Shown: positions 1 through 9,125, counted from the first letter of the stretch. The stretch is 64,000 nucleotides of DNA from UBA1952 sp965200035 (GCA_965200035.1 OZ241334.1:2914001-2978000), one strand, 5' to 3'. The notes: generated by a model from the sequence alone, not told the origin. Numbers and translations are program-made.

Positions 1-1
1 T

Positions 2-664
2 ATTTTCCCGACCGGATACACCGGCATCGATTGGGGCGAGGTAAAAGGCGGTGAAACGGTAGCGATCTTCGGGTCGGGACCAGTAGGCATCATGGCGGCC
101 AAAAGCGCATGGCTCAGGGGCGCAGGACGCGTAATCATCGTAGATACCCAACAATACCGGCTGGATAAAGCAGCAGCCACCGCTAATGCAGAAACGATTC
201 TCTGGAACGACGGCGCAAAAGACGTGATTGAGCAGATACATGCCATGAGCAATGGCCGCGGAGCCGATGTATGTGTAGAAGCAGTAGGCTACGAACCAGA
301 GCGCAATATGCTGGAAAAAGCCAAGGCGGTCATCAATATGGAAGTGGGTTCGCCAAAGGTGCTGGAAGCCTGTATGAGCGCTGTGCGCCGCAGTGGCATT
401 GTATCGGTATTGGGCGTATATGGCTCACCGTATGACAACTTCCCGTTACATCAGTTCTTTGATAAGGGCATTACCCTGAAAGGCGGCCAAGCGCCGGCGC
501 ACAAGCATATTGACAAGCTGCTGAGCTACGTTTCTGAAGGAAAAGTAAAGCTGGACGACATCATCACCCACCGCCTGCCGCTCAGCGAAGTAGCGCATGG
601 TTATGACATCTTTAAGAAGAAAGAGGATGGCTGCGTAAAAGTTGTGCTGAATCCATGGGCGTAG
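2..664 (+). CDS. Zinc-dependent alcohol dehydrogenase family protein, 3' part (5' end outside window)
   Basis: The frame is open from the window edge, so the N-terminal catalytic domain with its zinc ligands lies upstream. What remains is the Rossmann NAD(P)-binding domain: the glycine motif GSGPVG near codons 28-33 and an acidic residue at the end of the next strand (IIVDT) that suggests NAD preference. It is followed by the C-terminal strand that returns to the catalytic domain. The sequence resembles the glutathione-independent/glutathione-dependent formaldehyde dehydrogenase branch of the medium-chain dehydrogenases, including the stretch EVGSPKVLEACMSAVRR. The substrate cannot be decided from this part. 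It converges with the LOG-family gene 21 bases away, with no clear terminator between them. Confidence 0.85.
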   Translation: MFPTGYTGIDWGEVKGGETVAIFGSGPVGIMAAKSAWLRGAGRVIIVDTQQYRLDKAAATANAETILWNDGAKDVIEQIHAMSNGRGADVCVEAVGYEPERNMLEKAKAVINMEVGSPKVLEACMSAVRRSGIVSVLGVYGSPYDNFPLHQFFDKGITLKGGQAPAHKHIDKLLSYVSEGKVKLDDIITHRLPLSEVAHGYDIFKKKEDGCVKVVLNPWA

Positions 665-685
665 CCTATTGCCAGCGCCAGGTTT

Positions 686-1270
686 CTAAGTGCGCGCGGT
701 AGTATTGATCCACTTTGGAGCAGCAGGAGCAATATATTCATTCATTTTTTGAAGCAGGATGGCTATGTCATTTTCAATGATCAGCCGTCCTGCATCATTT
801 TGCGAGAGAAAGCCGGCAGTAGTCATTCCCTGAACAAACAGGTGCAGATGCTCATAATAATTATTAGTATTCAGCAATCCGATGGGCTTTCCATGTAGCC
901 CAAGCTGCGCCCAGGTAAGCATTTCAAAAAGCTCTTCCATCGTGCCGAATCCGCCGGGCAGGGCAATGATCGCATCGCTGAGCTCGTGCATTTTCAGCTT
1001 CCGCTCATGCATGGTCTCTACAATAATCAGTTCTGTTAATCCCGTATGAGTAATCTCTTTGGTCTGTAAGAAAGATGGCAGCACGCCAATAACCCTGCCG
1101 CCTGCTTCCAGGGCACCATCAGCAACGGCGCCCATCAATCCTACACAAGCACCGCCATATACCACGTTATATTTCCCGGATGCGATTATGCGTCCGGCCT
1201 CGCGGGTAGCTGACATGTAGCTTTCTTCAAACCCGGAGGATGACCCACAGAATACGGCAATGCTTTTCAT
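686..1270 (-). CDS. LOG-family (TIGR00730) Rossmann-fold nucleotide hydrolase
   Basis: A 194-residue protein of the lysine-decarboxylase-like LOG family, which in plants and many bacteria cleaves nucleoside 5'-monophosphates (cytokinin riboside monophosphates, or AMP) to base and ribose 5-phosphate. The family signature PGGFGTMEE lies at residues 105-113, and the partner Arg-Lys pair (HERK) at 88-91. The N-terminus FCGSSSG fits the nucleotide-binding loop. Length is typical. The biological role in Bacteroidota is unknown; the old name lysine decarboxylase is misleading. It stands alone on the minus strand, with about 80 bases to the next gene upstream. Confidence 0.85.
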   Translation of the reverse strand: MKSIAVFCGSSSGFEESYMSATREAGRIIASGKYNVVYGGACVGLMGAVADGALEAGGRVIGVLPSFLQTKEITHTGLTELIIVETMHERKLKMHELSDAIIALPGGFGTMEELFEMLTWAQLGLHGKPIGLLNTNNYYEHLHLFVQGMTTAGFLSQNDAGRLIIENDIAILLQKMNEYIAPAAPKWINTTART

Positions 1271-1350
1271 GAAAATGAATATTAACAGGACACGAATGTA
1301 AGCGGCTTCTGTAGATCAGCCGGTTAAATTATCAGGAATGGTCTGTACGA

Positions 1351-1695
1351 TTAAAAGTATTGCCGGTAGGCGGAAAGATCATATCTGTCCCGGAGAGTGG
1401 TATCGTGCTCTGCGGCGCGCGCTTCTGCCTCGAGCGATATATTGTAATAGCCCACTTTCAGGTATTCCTGGAAATAAGTCCAGAGGAAGCGAAAAATGCC
1501 CAGGCGCTCATACTGCTCCACATGCTTCAATTCATGAAGCACCCACGACGGGCGCGCAAAAAACTGCTCTAAAGTAGCATTGTGCAAATGAATGGTATGA
1601 CCCAGCACCATTGCCACATGGCCATACCGCAGCTTGCGGGCGGCGAGGCGCGCCAGCCAGGAATGCTCGCGGATATACACCTTCGATTTCTTCAT
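1351..1695 (-). CDS. Small HExxH (DUF4157-like) putative metallopeptidase-fold protein
   Basis: A 114-residue protein starting at the ATG of MKKSKVYI; a TTG five codons earlier is less likely. It carries HELKHVEQY near residues 65-73, a HExxH-type zinc motif, followed by a conserved helix with Trp/Tyr residues and a late acidic stretch (EAEARAAE) that could give the third ligand. This layout is seen in DUF4157 and related small zincin-like proteins. There is no signal peptide and no second domain, so activity is unproven. It follows the membrane-protein gene on the same strand, but a terminator hairpin separates the two. Confidence 0.6.
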   Translation of the reverse strand: MKKSKVYIREHSWLARLAARKLRYGHVAMVLGHTIHLHNATLEQFFARPSWVLHELKHVEQYERLGIFRFLWTYFQEYLKVGYYNISLEAEARAAEHDTTLRDRYDLSAYRQYF

Positions 1696-1715
1696 AAAAA
1701 ACTGTTGCAAAGAAA

Positions 1716-1738
1716 AAGCGCATCGTGCAGATGCGCTT
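1716..1738 (-). terminator. Intrinsic terminator after the DUF6580-like gene
   Basis: Perfect 9-bp stem AAGCGCATC/GATGCGCTT with loop GTGCA. Read on the minus strand it is followed by a run of T. It lies between the membrane-protein gene at 1765-2334 and the small HExxH gene. Confidence 0.75.
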
Positions 1739-1764
1739 CATAATATTTATTGGAAAGAAGGAGC

Positions 1765-2334
1765 TTATACAAGCGCTTTCTGCATCCTGCTCATATAGCT
1801 GCGCTGAATGAGGTAATAACCGCCAAATAGCAGAGCGCTGAAACAAATCGTAGCAGCCAGTGAGCCTTGCAGGAAGGGCAGGCCATATACATAGGACTGA
1901 TAAAGACCTGCAGCGGTAAGCGGAAGTCCATAGCCACCGCCACTAATCCAGACCGCAAAGTTGGACAGCAGGAAGTAAGCAACCGGCGCAGCCAGAGAAG
2001 CAACCCCGACATTGGCCACATTCACCCGCTTCATCGCCATGCCAATGAAGGTCATAGCGGCAATCAGCAGATAGTTCACCCACTGACCATCATAAAAGCC
2101 GGGCATATTGACCACCCCTGCGCGTGTAAGCATTTCAAACAATGCATCGGAAAGGAACAGGGAGAATACCGGCAGCGCAAAAGCCCACTTCTTATCCTTG
2201 ATTACCACACCGCCGAAAATGGCCATTGCCAACTGAGGCGCAAAACCCAGCGGACGGCCCGGAACCAGACGATATAAGGCGCCGGTAATGATGAGGAAAA
2301 GAAAAGCGAGAAGAATATTCCTGTTCTGTTTCAT
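1765..2334 (-). CDS. Integral membrane protein, DUF6580-like
   Basis: A 189-residue protein, starting at the ATG of MKQNRN rather than at a TTG eight codons upstream. It has about five or six hydrophobic segments: residues 7-22, 35-50, 55-70, 85-100, 112-130 and 150-175. The GRPLGFAPQLAMAIFGG segment after the first helix and the overall pattern match a family of small Bacteroidota membrane proteins (DUF6580), which recall the S components of ECF transporters. No substrate is indicated by sequence or neighbours. Function unknown. Confidence 0.6.
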   Translation of the reverse strand: MKQNRNILLAFLFLIITGALYRLVPGRPLGFAPQLAMAIFGGVVIKDKKWAFALPVFSLFLSDALFEMLTRAGVVNMPGFYDGQWVNYLLIAAMTFIGMAMKRVNVANVGVASLAAPVAYFLLSNFAVWISGGGYGLPLTAAGLYQSYVYGLPFLQGSLAATICFSALLFGGYYLIQRSYMSRMQKALV

Positions 2335-2394
2335 AAAAGATGATGACTGTAAGTACAAAAGTAAGCAGAAAAAATGGGCTGGCAGGTATAAGCA

Positions 2395-3216
2395 CTACTT
2401 CTTGCCGGCAACGAAATTGAGGCCGAAGAAAAAATATTCTCTTTTGAATCCCGGAGTGCTCTGTATCTGCTCTTCCTTCTTCAAGAGGGCTTCGGGATCA
2501 GAGAAGCGATAAGTAAAGGGTAAATAGTAGCGCACATAATTCACGGAATCTTTCAGAATACTGAATCCGTTTTTTTGAAAGAGCAGCTCCCAATCGGCCA
2601 GTTTGCGGATGTTTTCATTGCCCAACAGGATTTCTTTTTGCAGCTTTTCGTCCCACATGGTAATGATGCGCTTATTGCCCCGGTACTTGTAGAGCTTCAT
2701 CCGCTGGATGATGTTATTACCGTTCTCTTCAATGGAAAGCACCCTGCCGCCCGGCTTCAACACTTTATGGAATATCTGCAGCGCATCATTGATCGGCTCC
2801 AGATGGTGCAGCGTATCCTGTACGATGATCCAGTCATAGCTCTCCTGTGCGGGATGCGTATCAAACAGGTTTTCGTAGCTGCAGGTAAATAATGAGGTAT
2901 CGCCATACTGGCTCCAGTATTGCTTGCGCTCTTCGATGAGCTTGTAGTAAAACTCAAGCGTTGTGCCATGCGTAGGAATGCCATTCATAGCAAGGAAAAG
3001 ACAGGTGGTACCATACCCGCAACCGCAATCCCAAATGCTCTTGCTGGTCCCGCCATTCTGGATTTGACTCCAGATATAGCGCAGCCGCTGCAGGAAATAA
3101 TTCCGGCGGAAATGCCAGGACGATTCTTTACCCAAAAACTTATAGTATGGCTGCATTTCTTTTTGCTGCTCCAGCTCGGGCAACATCAGCTCAAAGAAAC
3201 GCTCAGGAGTCATCAT
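2395..3216 (-). CDS. Class I SAM-dependent methyltransferase
   Basis: A 273-residue protein with a Rossmann methyltransferase core. Motif I is DCGCGYGTT (residues 63-71); the acidic residue after strand 2 is in TLEFYYKL; IVQDTLHHLEP is motif IV (Asp followed by a hydrophobic/His stretch); LKPGGRVLSIEEN follows as strand 5. This is the Methyltransf_11/25 type, which acts on small molecules, lipids or quinones. The C-terminal 80 residues are aromatic-rich and probably form a cap. The two adjacent ATG codons make the start uncertain by one codon. The acceptor substrate is unknown. Confidence 0.75.
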   Translation of the reverse strand: MMTPERFFELMLPELEQQKEMQPYYKFLGKESSWHFRRNYFLQRLRYIWSQIQNGGTSKSIWDCGCGYGTTCLFLAMNGIPTHGTTLEFYYKLIEERKQYWSQYGDTSLFTCSYENLFDTHPAQESYDWIIVQDTLHHLEPINDALQIFHKVLKPGGRVLSIEENGNNIIQRMKLYKYRGNKRIITMWDEKLQKEILLGNENIRKLADWELLFQKNGFSILKDSVNYVRYYLPFTYRFSDPEALLKKEEQIQSTPGFKREYFFFGLNFVAGKK

Positions 3217-3276
3217 CGGTGCTTATGGCGGTTTGTGTATAGGGTTGCAAAAGTAGGTTATTGTTGTTTTTTTATT

Positions 3277-3357
3277 AACCGCTAAGAGCGTGAAGCGCTC
3301 CAAAGCAAAAACCGGGCCTTTGCGGCTCTTAGCGAAGACTTAGCGCTCTTTGCGGTT
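3277..3357. repeat. Imperfect inverted repeat upstream of a methyltransferase gene
   Basis: Arms at 3277-3290 (AACCGCTAAGAGCG) and 3344-3357 (CGCTCTTTGCGGTT) are complementary at 13 of 14 positions. Between them lie further partial repeats of the words TTTGCGGCTCTTAGCG and TTAGCG. Repeats of this vocabulary are common between genes in Bacteroidota. It lies in the 199-base gap between the methyltransferase start and the secA stop. Confidence 0.6.
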
Positions 3358-3363
3358 CAAAAA

Positions 3364-3388
3364 AAGCGCCCATCCAAAATGAGCGCTT
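3364..3388 (-). terminator. Intrinsic terminator of secA
   Basis: The stem AAGCGCTCAT/ATGGGCGCTT (minus strand, one G-T pair) with a 5-base loop is followed on the minus strand by a T run. It sits 28 bases past the secA stop codon. Confidence 0.75.
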
Positions 3389-3415
3389 CAAAATAAAATT
3401 CATTAATCTAAAAAT

Positions 3416-6400
3416 TTACGCTAACCCCTTGCCATGGCACTGCTTGTACTTCTTACCGCTACCACAAGGGCAGGGATCATTACGACCGATCTTCGGACCA
3501 GCCTGTACCGGAGTGCGCTTCACCATAGATTCGCCTGAATCGTACAGATCATTTTCATCGGCGGCATAATCTTCGCCGGCCGCATCGATCTGTGCGCTGT
3601 TGGTCTGCATCTGGCTCATATCTGTTGGCTGCGGTATCTCCTGCGGGCTTGCCTGATGTGGTTCTTCCTGCATAGGAATACCGGCGCGCATGAGGAAGGA
3701 GATGATATTACGGTTCGTATCCAACAGCATCTGCTTGAAGAGATTAAACGCTTCAAACTTATAAATCAGCAAGGGATCTTTCTGTTCGTAAGACGCCATC
3801 TGTACCGAATTGCGCAGATCATCCATCGCACGGAGGTGATCTTTCCACGCATCATCGATCATAGCCAGCGTCATGTTCTTTTCCAGCTCACTGATGATCG
3901 GCTTGGCCTCATGAGCCACCGCATCCTGCAGGTTGGCATAGATCTGAATGCCACGAACGCCGTCTGTAAACGGAATAACAATGTTCTCAACACGGTCGCC
4001 ATTGTCCTGAAGAATCTGGCCGAGCGTTGGATGCATGTGTCCGCGAAGGGCGGCTGTCTTATGCTGATAAATATCTTTCGCCTGATTGAAAAGGTTATCT
4101 GCTACAATATTCAGATTGCCTTTGGCAAATTCTTCCGTAGTCACCTGCGGCTCAATGGCCAGATGCTGAATAGCATCCATTCTGAAAGCATCGAAATCAC
4201 GGTTCTCCTCATACTTCAGCGTAAGATCCGTGGCTACATCAAATAGCGCGTTGTCCAGGTCAATGCTCAGGCGGTCGCCGAACAAGGCATGGTTGCGGCG
4301 CTTGTAGATTACATCGCGCTGTGAATTCATCACATCATCATATTCCAGCAGGCGCTTACGGATGCCGAAGTTGTTTTCTTCTACTTTTTTCTGCGCACGC
4401 TCAATGCTCTTGGTAATCATGCTGTGCTGCAATACCTCGCCTTCCTTGTGGCCCATCTTGTCCATCATTGAAGAAATACGGGCAGAGTTGAAGAGGCGCA
4501 TCAGATCATCTTCCAGCGATACAAAGAACTGCGAAGTACCCGGATCGCCCTGACGGCCGGCCCGGCCACGCAACTGGCGATCCACACGGCGGCTTTCGTG
4601 GCGCTCTGTGCCAATGATGGCCAGGCCGCCCGCTTCCTTCACACCCGTACCGAGCTTGATATCCGTACCACGACCCGCCATGTTGGTGGCAATGGTCACA
4701 GCGCCCGGCAGACCTGCTTCTGTTACGATCTGCGCTTCACGGGAGTGCTGTTTTGCGTTCAATACATTGTGCGGTACTTTTTTCTGCTGCAGCATCCGGC
4801 TCAGGAGCTCTGATACTTCTACCGAGGTAGTACCTACCAGCACCGGGCGGCCAACAGCGCTCAGGGCTTCGATCTCATCGATCACCGCCTTGTACTTTTC
4901 GCGCTTGGTCTTATACACCAGATCCTGCTGGTCTTTACGCGCCATCGATCTGTTGGTGGGGATAGTTACCACATCGAGCTTGTAGATTTCCCAGAATTCA
5001 CCGGCTTCTGTTTCTGCCGTACCCGTCATACCGCAGAGCTTGTGGTACATCCGGAAAAAGTTTTGCAGGGTTACTGTTGCAAAGGTCTGCGTAGCGGCCT
5101 CTACATCCACATTTTCTTTGGCTTCAATGGCCTGGTGCAAACCATCGCTGTAGCGCCGGCCATCCAGAATACGGCCAGTGCCTTCATCTACGATCTTCAC
5201 CTTTCCATCCATTACCACATACTCGATATCCTTATCAAAAAGTGTATAGGCTTTCAGCAATTGCTGGATCGAGTGAATACGGTCTGCCTTCACCGCATAT
5301 TCCTGGATCAATACATCTTTGCGCTGCATCTTATCCTCCGGCGCGGCTTCCATATTATCGATATTGGCCAGCTCGGTAGCCATATCCGGCAGGATAAAGA
5401 AATTCGGGTCTTCGCCATTCTGTGCAATCAGTGCGAGGCCTTTTTCTGTAAGATCAACGCTGTTGCCCTTTTCATCAATCGAGAAGAAAAGCTCGGCATC
5501 TACCTTAGGCATATTGCGCTGCTGTTCGCCGATGTAGTAATTTTCGGCTTTCTGTACAATCTGCTTATTGCCTTCTTCACTGAGATATTTGATGAGCGCG
5601 CTGTTCTTCGGCAGACCACGCTGGGCGCGGAACAGCAACAAACCACCGGTATCCTTATCTGTCTTGCCTTCAGAAATCATCTTTTTGGCTTCTGTGAGGC
5701 TTTGGTTCACTACACGGCGCTGTGCTTCTATCAGGCGCTCGATGCGCGGCTTCAGCGCGTGGAATTGCTGCTCTTCGCCACGCGGTACGGGGCCGGAAAT
5801 AATCAATGGGGTACGGGCGTCATCAATCAATACAGAGTCAACTTCATCCACCATCGCAAAATGGTGCTTGCGCTGTACCATCTCATTCGGGTGATGCACC
5901 ATGTTATCGCGCAGGTAGTCAAAGCCAAATTCGTTATTGGTGCCGTAAGTAATATCCGCTAAGTAAGCGTTGCGGCGCTGTGGTGTATTGGGCTGATGCT
6001 TATCAATGCAATCTACAGTGAGGCCGAGCCATTCGAAGATGGGGCCGTTCCACTCCTGGTCACGACGGGCGAGGTAATCATTTACCGTAACTACGTGAAC
6101 GCCTTCGCCGGCCAGCGCATTCAGGTAAGATGGCAGAGTAGACACCAGGGTTTTACCTTCACCGGTAGCCATTTCCGCAATCTTGCCTTCGTGCAGCACA
6201 GACCCACCAATCAACTGTACATCATAATGTATCATGTTCCACTGTACGGTCACCCCTGCCGCCTGCCATACATTATTATAGATGACCCGATCACCTTCGA
6301 TGCGGATGTAGTCGCGCTCTATAGACAGGTCGCGGTCCATATCCGTAGCGGTAGCTATCACCTGCTCATTCTGTGAAAAACGGTGCGCTGTTTCTTTCAC

Positions 6401-6727
6401 TACAGCAAAAGCTTCTGCCTGTATTCTGGCCAGCACTTCTTCGATCTGTGTATCGCGCTGTTTGATCAGCTTGTCCACTTCATCGTAGATAGTTTCATCG
6501 GTGCTTTGTGCTTCTGCCTCTGCGCGCTTCGCAGCGATCTGTGCATCTATATCGGCCAGATGCTCACGTATCTGCTGGCGGAATTCCTGCGTCTTGTTGC
6601 GAAGCTGGTCATTGCTGAGCGGCTGAAGCTGTTCATAGGCGCGGTTTACATCGGCCACAAGCGGAGAAATGCGCTTTACATCTTTATCCGATTTGCTGCC
6701 GCCAAATAATTTTGAGAGAAAACCCAT
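3416..6727 (-). CDS. secA: SecA, preprotein translocase ATPase
   Basis: SecA drives Sec-dependent export by ATP hydrolysis at the SecYEG channel. The protein has 1103 residues, about 200 more than E. coli SecA but usual for Bacteroidota. Walker A is MATGEGKT (186-193) and the DEAD-box equivalent is VDEVDS. The helicase half contains GTTSVEVSE and MAGRGTDIKLG, then QLRGRAGRQGDPG. The preprotein-binding and scaffold regions follow. The last 20 residues carry the zinc-binding CPCGSGKKYKQCH that contacts SecB/ribosome. The extra length includes a charged, probably helical insert at about residues 55-100. It is the housekeeping exporter behind the many signal peptides in this window. Confidence 0.98.
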   Translation of the reverse strand: MGFLSKLFGGSKSDKDVKRISPLVADVNRAYEQLQPLSNDQLRNKTQEFRQQIREHLADIDAQIAAKRAEAEAQSTDETIYDEVDKLIKQRDTQIEEVLARIQAEAFAVVKETAHRFSQNEQVIATATDMDRDLSIERDYIRIEGDRVIYNNVWQAAGVTVQWNMIHYDVQLIGGSVLHEGKIAEMATGEGKTLVSTLPSYLNALAGEGVHVVTVNDYLARRDQEWNGPIFEWLGLTVDCIDKHQPNTPQRRNAYLADITYGTNNEFGFDYLRDNMVHHPNEMVQRKHHFAMVDEVDSVLIDDARTPLIISGPVPRGEEQQFHALKPRIERLIEAQRRVVNQSLTEAKKMISEGKTDKDTGGLLLFRAQRGLPKNSALIKYLSEEGNKQIVQKAENYYIGEQQRNMPKVDAELFFSIDEKGNSVDLTEKGLALIAQNGEDPNFFILPDMATELANIDNMEAAPEDKMQRKDVLIQEYAVKADRIHSIQQLLKAYTLFDKDIEYVVMDGKVKIVDEGTGRILDGRRYSDGLHQAIEAKENVDVEAATQTFATVTLQNFFRMYHKLCGMTGTAETEAGEFWEIYKLDVVTIPTNRSMARKDQQDLVYKTKREKYKAVIDEIEALSAVGRPVLVGTTSVEVSELLSRMLQQKKVPHNVLNAKQHSREAQIVTEAGLPGAVTIATNMAGRGTDIKLGTGVKEAGGLAIIGTERHESRRVDRQLRGRAGRQGDPGTSQFFVSLEDDLMRLFNSARISSMMDKMGHKEGEVLQHSMITKSIERAQKKVEENNFGIRKRLLEYDDVMNSQRDVIYKRRNHALFGDRLSIDLDNALFDVATDLTLKYEENRDFDAFRMDAIQHLAIEPQVTTEEFAKGNLNIVADNLFNQAKDIYQHKTAALRGHMHPTLGQILQDNGDRVENIVIPFTDGVRGIQIYANLQDAVAHEAKPIISELEKNMTLAMIDDAWKDHLRAMDDLRNSVQMASYEQKDPLLIYKFEAFNLFKQMLLDTNRNIISFLMRAGIPMQEEPHQASPQEIPQPTDMSQMQTNSAQIDAAGEDYAADENDLYDSGESMVKRTPVQAGPKIGRNDPCPCGSGKKYKQCHGKGLA

Positions 6728-6938
6728 TGTTTCTTTGTTGTTTGTCTTTTTTGTGTGTACATCGCCGCCTGCAATCTTGCAGGTGTATGCCTATCCTTTT
6801 AGTAACTATCAAAATGTATGCTAAAAGATATACCTGACAGCCTGACGCAAAAGGGGCTCAAAGCTACGCCAAATGCTGCATTTTTACCAACCGGAAGCCG
6901 GCAGATAAGGCAGTCAGAAAAAAAATTTGAGTTACCTA

Positions 6939-6969
6939 TTGCAAGGGTGAAAAGTTTTTATGTATTTTG
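6939..6969 (+). promoter_or_regulatory. Possible Bacteroidota-type promoter of the aromatic-repeat protein
   Basis: TTG at 6939-6941 and TATTTTG at 6963-6969 are 21 bases apart. This is close to the -33 TTG / -7 TAnnTTTG arrangement known from Bacteroidota, though the -7 box lacks one base. The ATG follows at 6998. Confidence 0.35.
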
Positions 6970-6997
6970 GAACGCAATTCAGAAAAAGCACACAATT

Positions 6998-7543
6998 ATG
7001 AAAAGAACATTGATCCTCGTTTCTACCATACTAGCGGCTATGACGGGCGCTCAGAAAAGCCAGGCTCAAAATGCTAATGACGAGCTGGTGAATGTATATC
7101 GTTGGTATAATACCGAGGACAGAACGTTTGAAACTGTTGCTGAAGGCGAATTCCAGGAAGGTCAGATGCTTAACTGGAAGTGGAAGGATAAAACATTGAT
7201 TTATGCAGCATACCGCAACCCTGCTCCTGACCGTGTAGCTGTTTACAGCTGGTTCAATCCGGTAACCAAGGATCAGGCAAGCATTGCTGACGACGAGTAT
7301 ACAGATGAGCAAATGCTGAAGATGGGTTATTCAGGCAAGAAGCTTCAATATTATGCCCTCACGCGTCGTGGCCCCAATACAGTAGCTGTCTACCGTTGGA
7401 GAATCAGCAAGAGCGATGACTGGGTTAGCGTTGCGGAAGAAGGCAATACAGATGTGTACATTAAGAAAGGCTACAAGAATAAGACATTCCAGTTCTTCGG
7501 CATTCCCCGCAGCGTGGATGCTCCGGTGTACAACCAGCTTTAA
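6998..7543 (+). CDS. Secreted protein with three aromatic (DUF5648-like) repeats
   Basis: A 181-residue protein starting at the ATG of MKRTLILVSTILAAMTG; the upstream in-frame extension is noncoding leader. A signal peptide of about 24 residues ends at SQA/Q. The mature part is three repeats of about 45 residues, each with a core like VYRWYN...V.EGEF...ML..W, i.e. VYRWYNTED, VYSWFNPVT and VYRWRISKS followed by a Glu/Asp-rich turn. This Tyr/Trp pattern resembles the DUF5648 repeat found in secreted, often wall- or sugar-associated proteins. Catalytic residues are not evident. The gene is monocistronic, with a strong hairpin terminator 27 bases downstream. Confidence 0.7.
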   Translation: MKRTLILVSTILAAMTGAQKSQAQNANDELVNVYRWYNTEDRTFETVAEGEFQEGQMLNWKWKDKTLIYAAYRNPAPDRVAVYSWFNPVTKDQASIADDEYTDEQMLKMGYSGKKLQYYALTRRGPNTVAVYRWRISKSDDWVSVAEEGNTDVYIKKGYKNKTFQFFGIPRSVDAPVYNQL

Positions 7544-7570
7544 AAATTCAAAATCCAGTATTCGACATTT

Positions 7571-7600
7571 AAAAGAGCAATCGTGAGGTTGCTCTTTTTT
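7571..7600 (+). terminator. Intrinsic terminator (bidirectional)
   Basis: The 10-bp stem AAAAGAGCAA/TTGCTCTTTT with an 8-base loop is followed by Ts on the plus strand. It also reads as a terminator on the minus strand. Confidence 0.8.
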
Positions 7601-7632
7601 AATGCAAAATTTAGAATGTAAAATTCAAAAGC
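7601..7632. repeat. Intergenic A-rich element of the AATGCAAAAT...AAAATTCAAAA type
   Basis: This 32-base stretch uses the same words (AATGCAAAAT, AAAATTCAAAA) as the in-frame copies inside valS (41950-41986) and the OstA-like gene (63816-63846). A weaker copy precedes the terminator at 7543-7560. Confidence 0.5.
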
Positions 7633-7680
7633 CTGGTTTCTATTAACTTTTATCTCATGCAGGCTTTTAAAAGCTATTTA

Positions 7681-7712
7681 AAAGGGTCGCTGTTATTAAA
7701 CAGCGACCCTTT
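7681..7712 (+). terminator. Second strong hairpin between convergent genes
   Basis: Perfect 12-bp stem AAAGGGTCGCTG/CAGCGACCCTTT, 8-base loop, followed by TT on the plus strand. It lies between the aromatic-repeat gene and rlmI and could stop read-through from either side. Confidence 0.7.
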
Positions 7713-7740
7713 TTGCATTCTCAATTTTGTACTTTGAATT

Positions 7741-8913
7741 CTAAAGCACCTGTACGATCAGGAATTTCAGGTATTGCGTGGTTGGTACATTCCAGAGAAT
7801 CGGGTGATCCTGGGCTTGTGTCTGCCAGGTTACCTGCCTTAACTGCCGGTGGGCATCTTTTGCCGCCATTTCTATTGTTTTCAGGAACATTTCAGGAGGA
7901 ACCAGATTGGTACAGGAAGCCGTAACCAGGAAGCCACCGGGCCTGGTGAGCTTCATGCCCCGCAGATTGATTTCTTTGTAGCCTGTAAGTGCTTTCTGGA
8001 TATTTTCCCGGCTCTTGGTGAACGCAGGCGGATCAAGCATCACCACATCGTAGCGCTTTCCTTCTTTTACCAATTGCTTGAGCACATCAAAAGCGTTCAC
8101 CGTTTCGAATTTACAGATATCCTCAAATCCATTCAGTTTGGCATTGGCACGTGCGGTCTCTACTGCTTTTTCTGAAATGTCCAGTCCCATTACACTTTTG
8201 GCGCCGTAATGAGCAGCGTGCATCGAGAAGGTACCAGTGTAGCAAAATGCTTCCAGTACATCCGCATCTTTCACGATATTATTAATGTACCTGCGGTTAT
8301 CCTGCTGATCCAGAAAATAACCAGTCTTCTGTCCATTGACAATATCTACATAGAATTTTAAGCCATTCTCATTCAGAATAATATTGGTATCAAATGGTTC
8401 GGATAAAAAACCTTTTTGCTGCTCCAAACCCTCTACCTGACGTACCGGTACGTCATTGCGTTCGTAAATCCCTTTTGGATTAAAAATTTCCTGTAAAGCC
8501 TTTACAATAGCCGGTTTCCAACGATCTATGCCCAGCGCCAGCGTTTGGATCACAAAATAATCATTGAACTTATCGATAATCAGCGCCGGAAGTCCATCTG
8601 CTTCGCCGAAGATGAGGCGGCAGTTTTCCACATAACCGATCTGCTTGCGGTAAGCCCAGGCTTCTTCTATGCGGCGCTTGAAAAAGGCATCATCTATCAC
8701 ATCATTGCGCTCACGCGTCACCAAGCGGATACGGATCTGAGAGGCAGGATTCACATAGCCTTTGCCTACAAAAGAGCCATTGCTGGAGAAGACTTCCACC
8801 ATATCCCCGGGCTCATAATCGCCTTCGCTATCTCCAAGCTCGTTGCCAAATATCCAAGGATGTCCGTTGACTACGCGGTCGCTGATCTTCTTGCGCAGGA
8901 AAAATTTTGCCAT
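7741..8913 (-). CDS. rlmI: RlmI-type 23S rRNA (cytosine-C5) methyltransferase
   Basis: A 390-residue class I rRNA methyltransferase. E. coli RlmI makes m5C1962 in 23S rRNA from SAM. An N-terminal PUA RNA-binding domain (about 1-75, including VNGHPWIFGNEL) is followed by the EEHEH-type linker domain and the Rossmann core. FCYTGTFS (223-230) is motif I, MLDPPAFTK (292-300) is motif IV, and TASC places the likely catalytic Cys at 334. Length matches E. coli RlmI (396). The C5 position in this host is inferred from the family. Confidence 0.92.
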   Translation of the reverse strand: MAKFFLRKKISDRVVNGHPWIFGNELGDSEGDYEPGDMVEVFSSNGSFVGKGYVNPASQIRIRLVTRERNDVIDDAFFKRRIEEAWAYRKQIGYVENCRLIFGEADGLPALIIDKFNDYFVIQTLALGIDRWKPAIVKALQEIFNPKGIYERNDVPVRQVEGLEQQKGFLSEPFDTNIILNENGLKFYVDIVNGQKTGYFLDQQDNRRYINNIVKDADVLEAFCYTGTFSMHAAHYGAKSVMGLDISEKAVETARANAKLNGFEDICKFETVNAFDVLKQLVKEGKRYDVVMLDPPAFTKSRENIQKALTGYKEINLRGMKLTRPGGFLVTASCTNLVPPEMFLKTIEMAAKDAHRQLRQVTWQTQAQDHPILWNVPTTQYLKFLIVQVL

Positions 8914-9125
8914 GGCGCGAAGGTAGTATTGGATTGGTGATTAATTGTTGGTCCTGTAAGAGTATGGAGCAAAGAATACGCACGCTCTGCAGGCTGCACA
9001 GCTTTGAAGCTACATAAAATTGAAATCATAATCTTACCGTTATTGTTCTGCGGATTTTTTGTAAAATTTGGGCTTTAAATCATTGACCCTATAGCGTATC
9101 TGAATACTGAAATGCCATATCATTA

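Noticed and set aside
1338..1577. Plus-strand ORFs opposite the small HExxH gene
   Set aside because: Short, overlapping each other, and opposite a gene with a recognisable zinc motif.
5042..5962. Open frame of 306 codons on the plus strand
   Set aside because: It is the antisense of secA, whose motifs and length are certain; the translated product has no recognisable features.
6818..6997. Upstream part of the aromatic-repeat protein frame
   Set aside because: The signal peptide begins at ATG 6998; the upstream part holds the probable promoter and is not protein-like.
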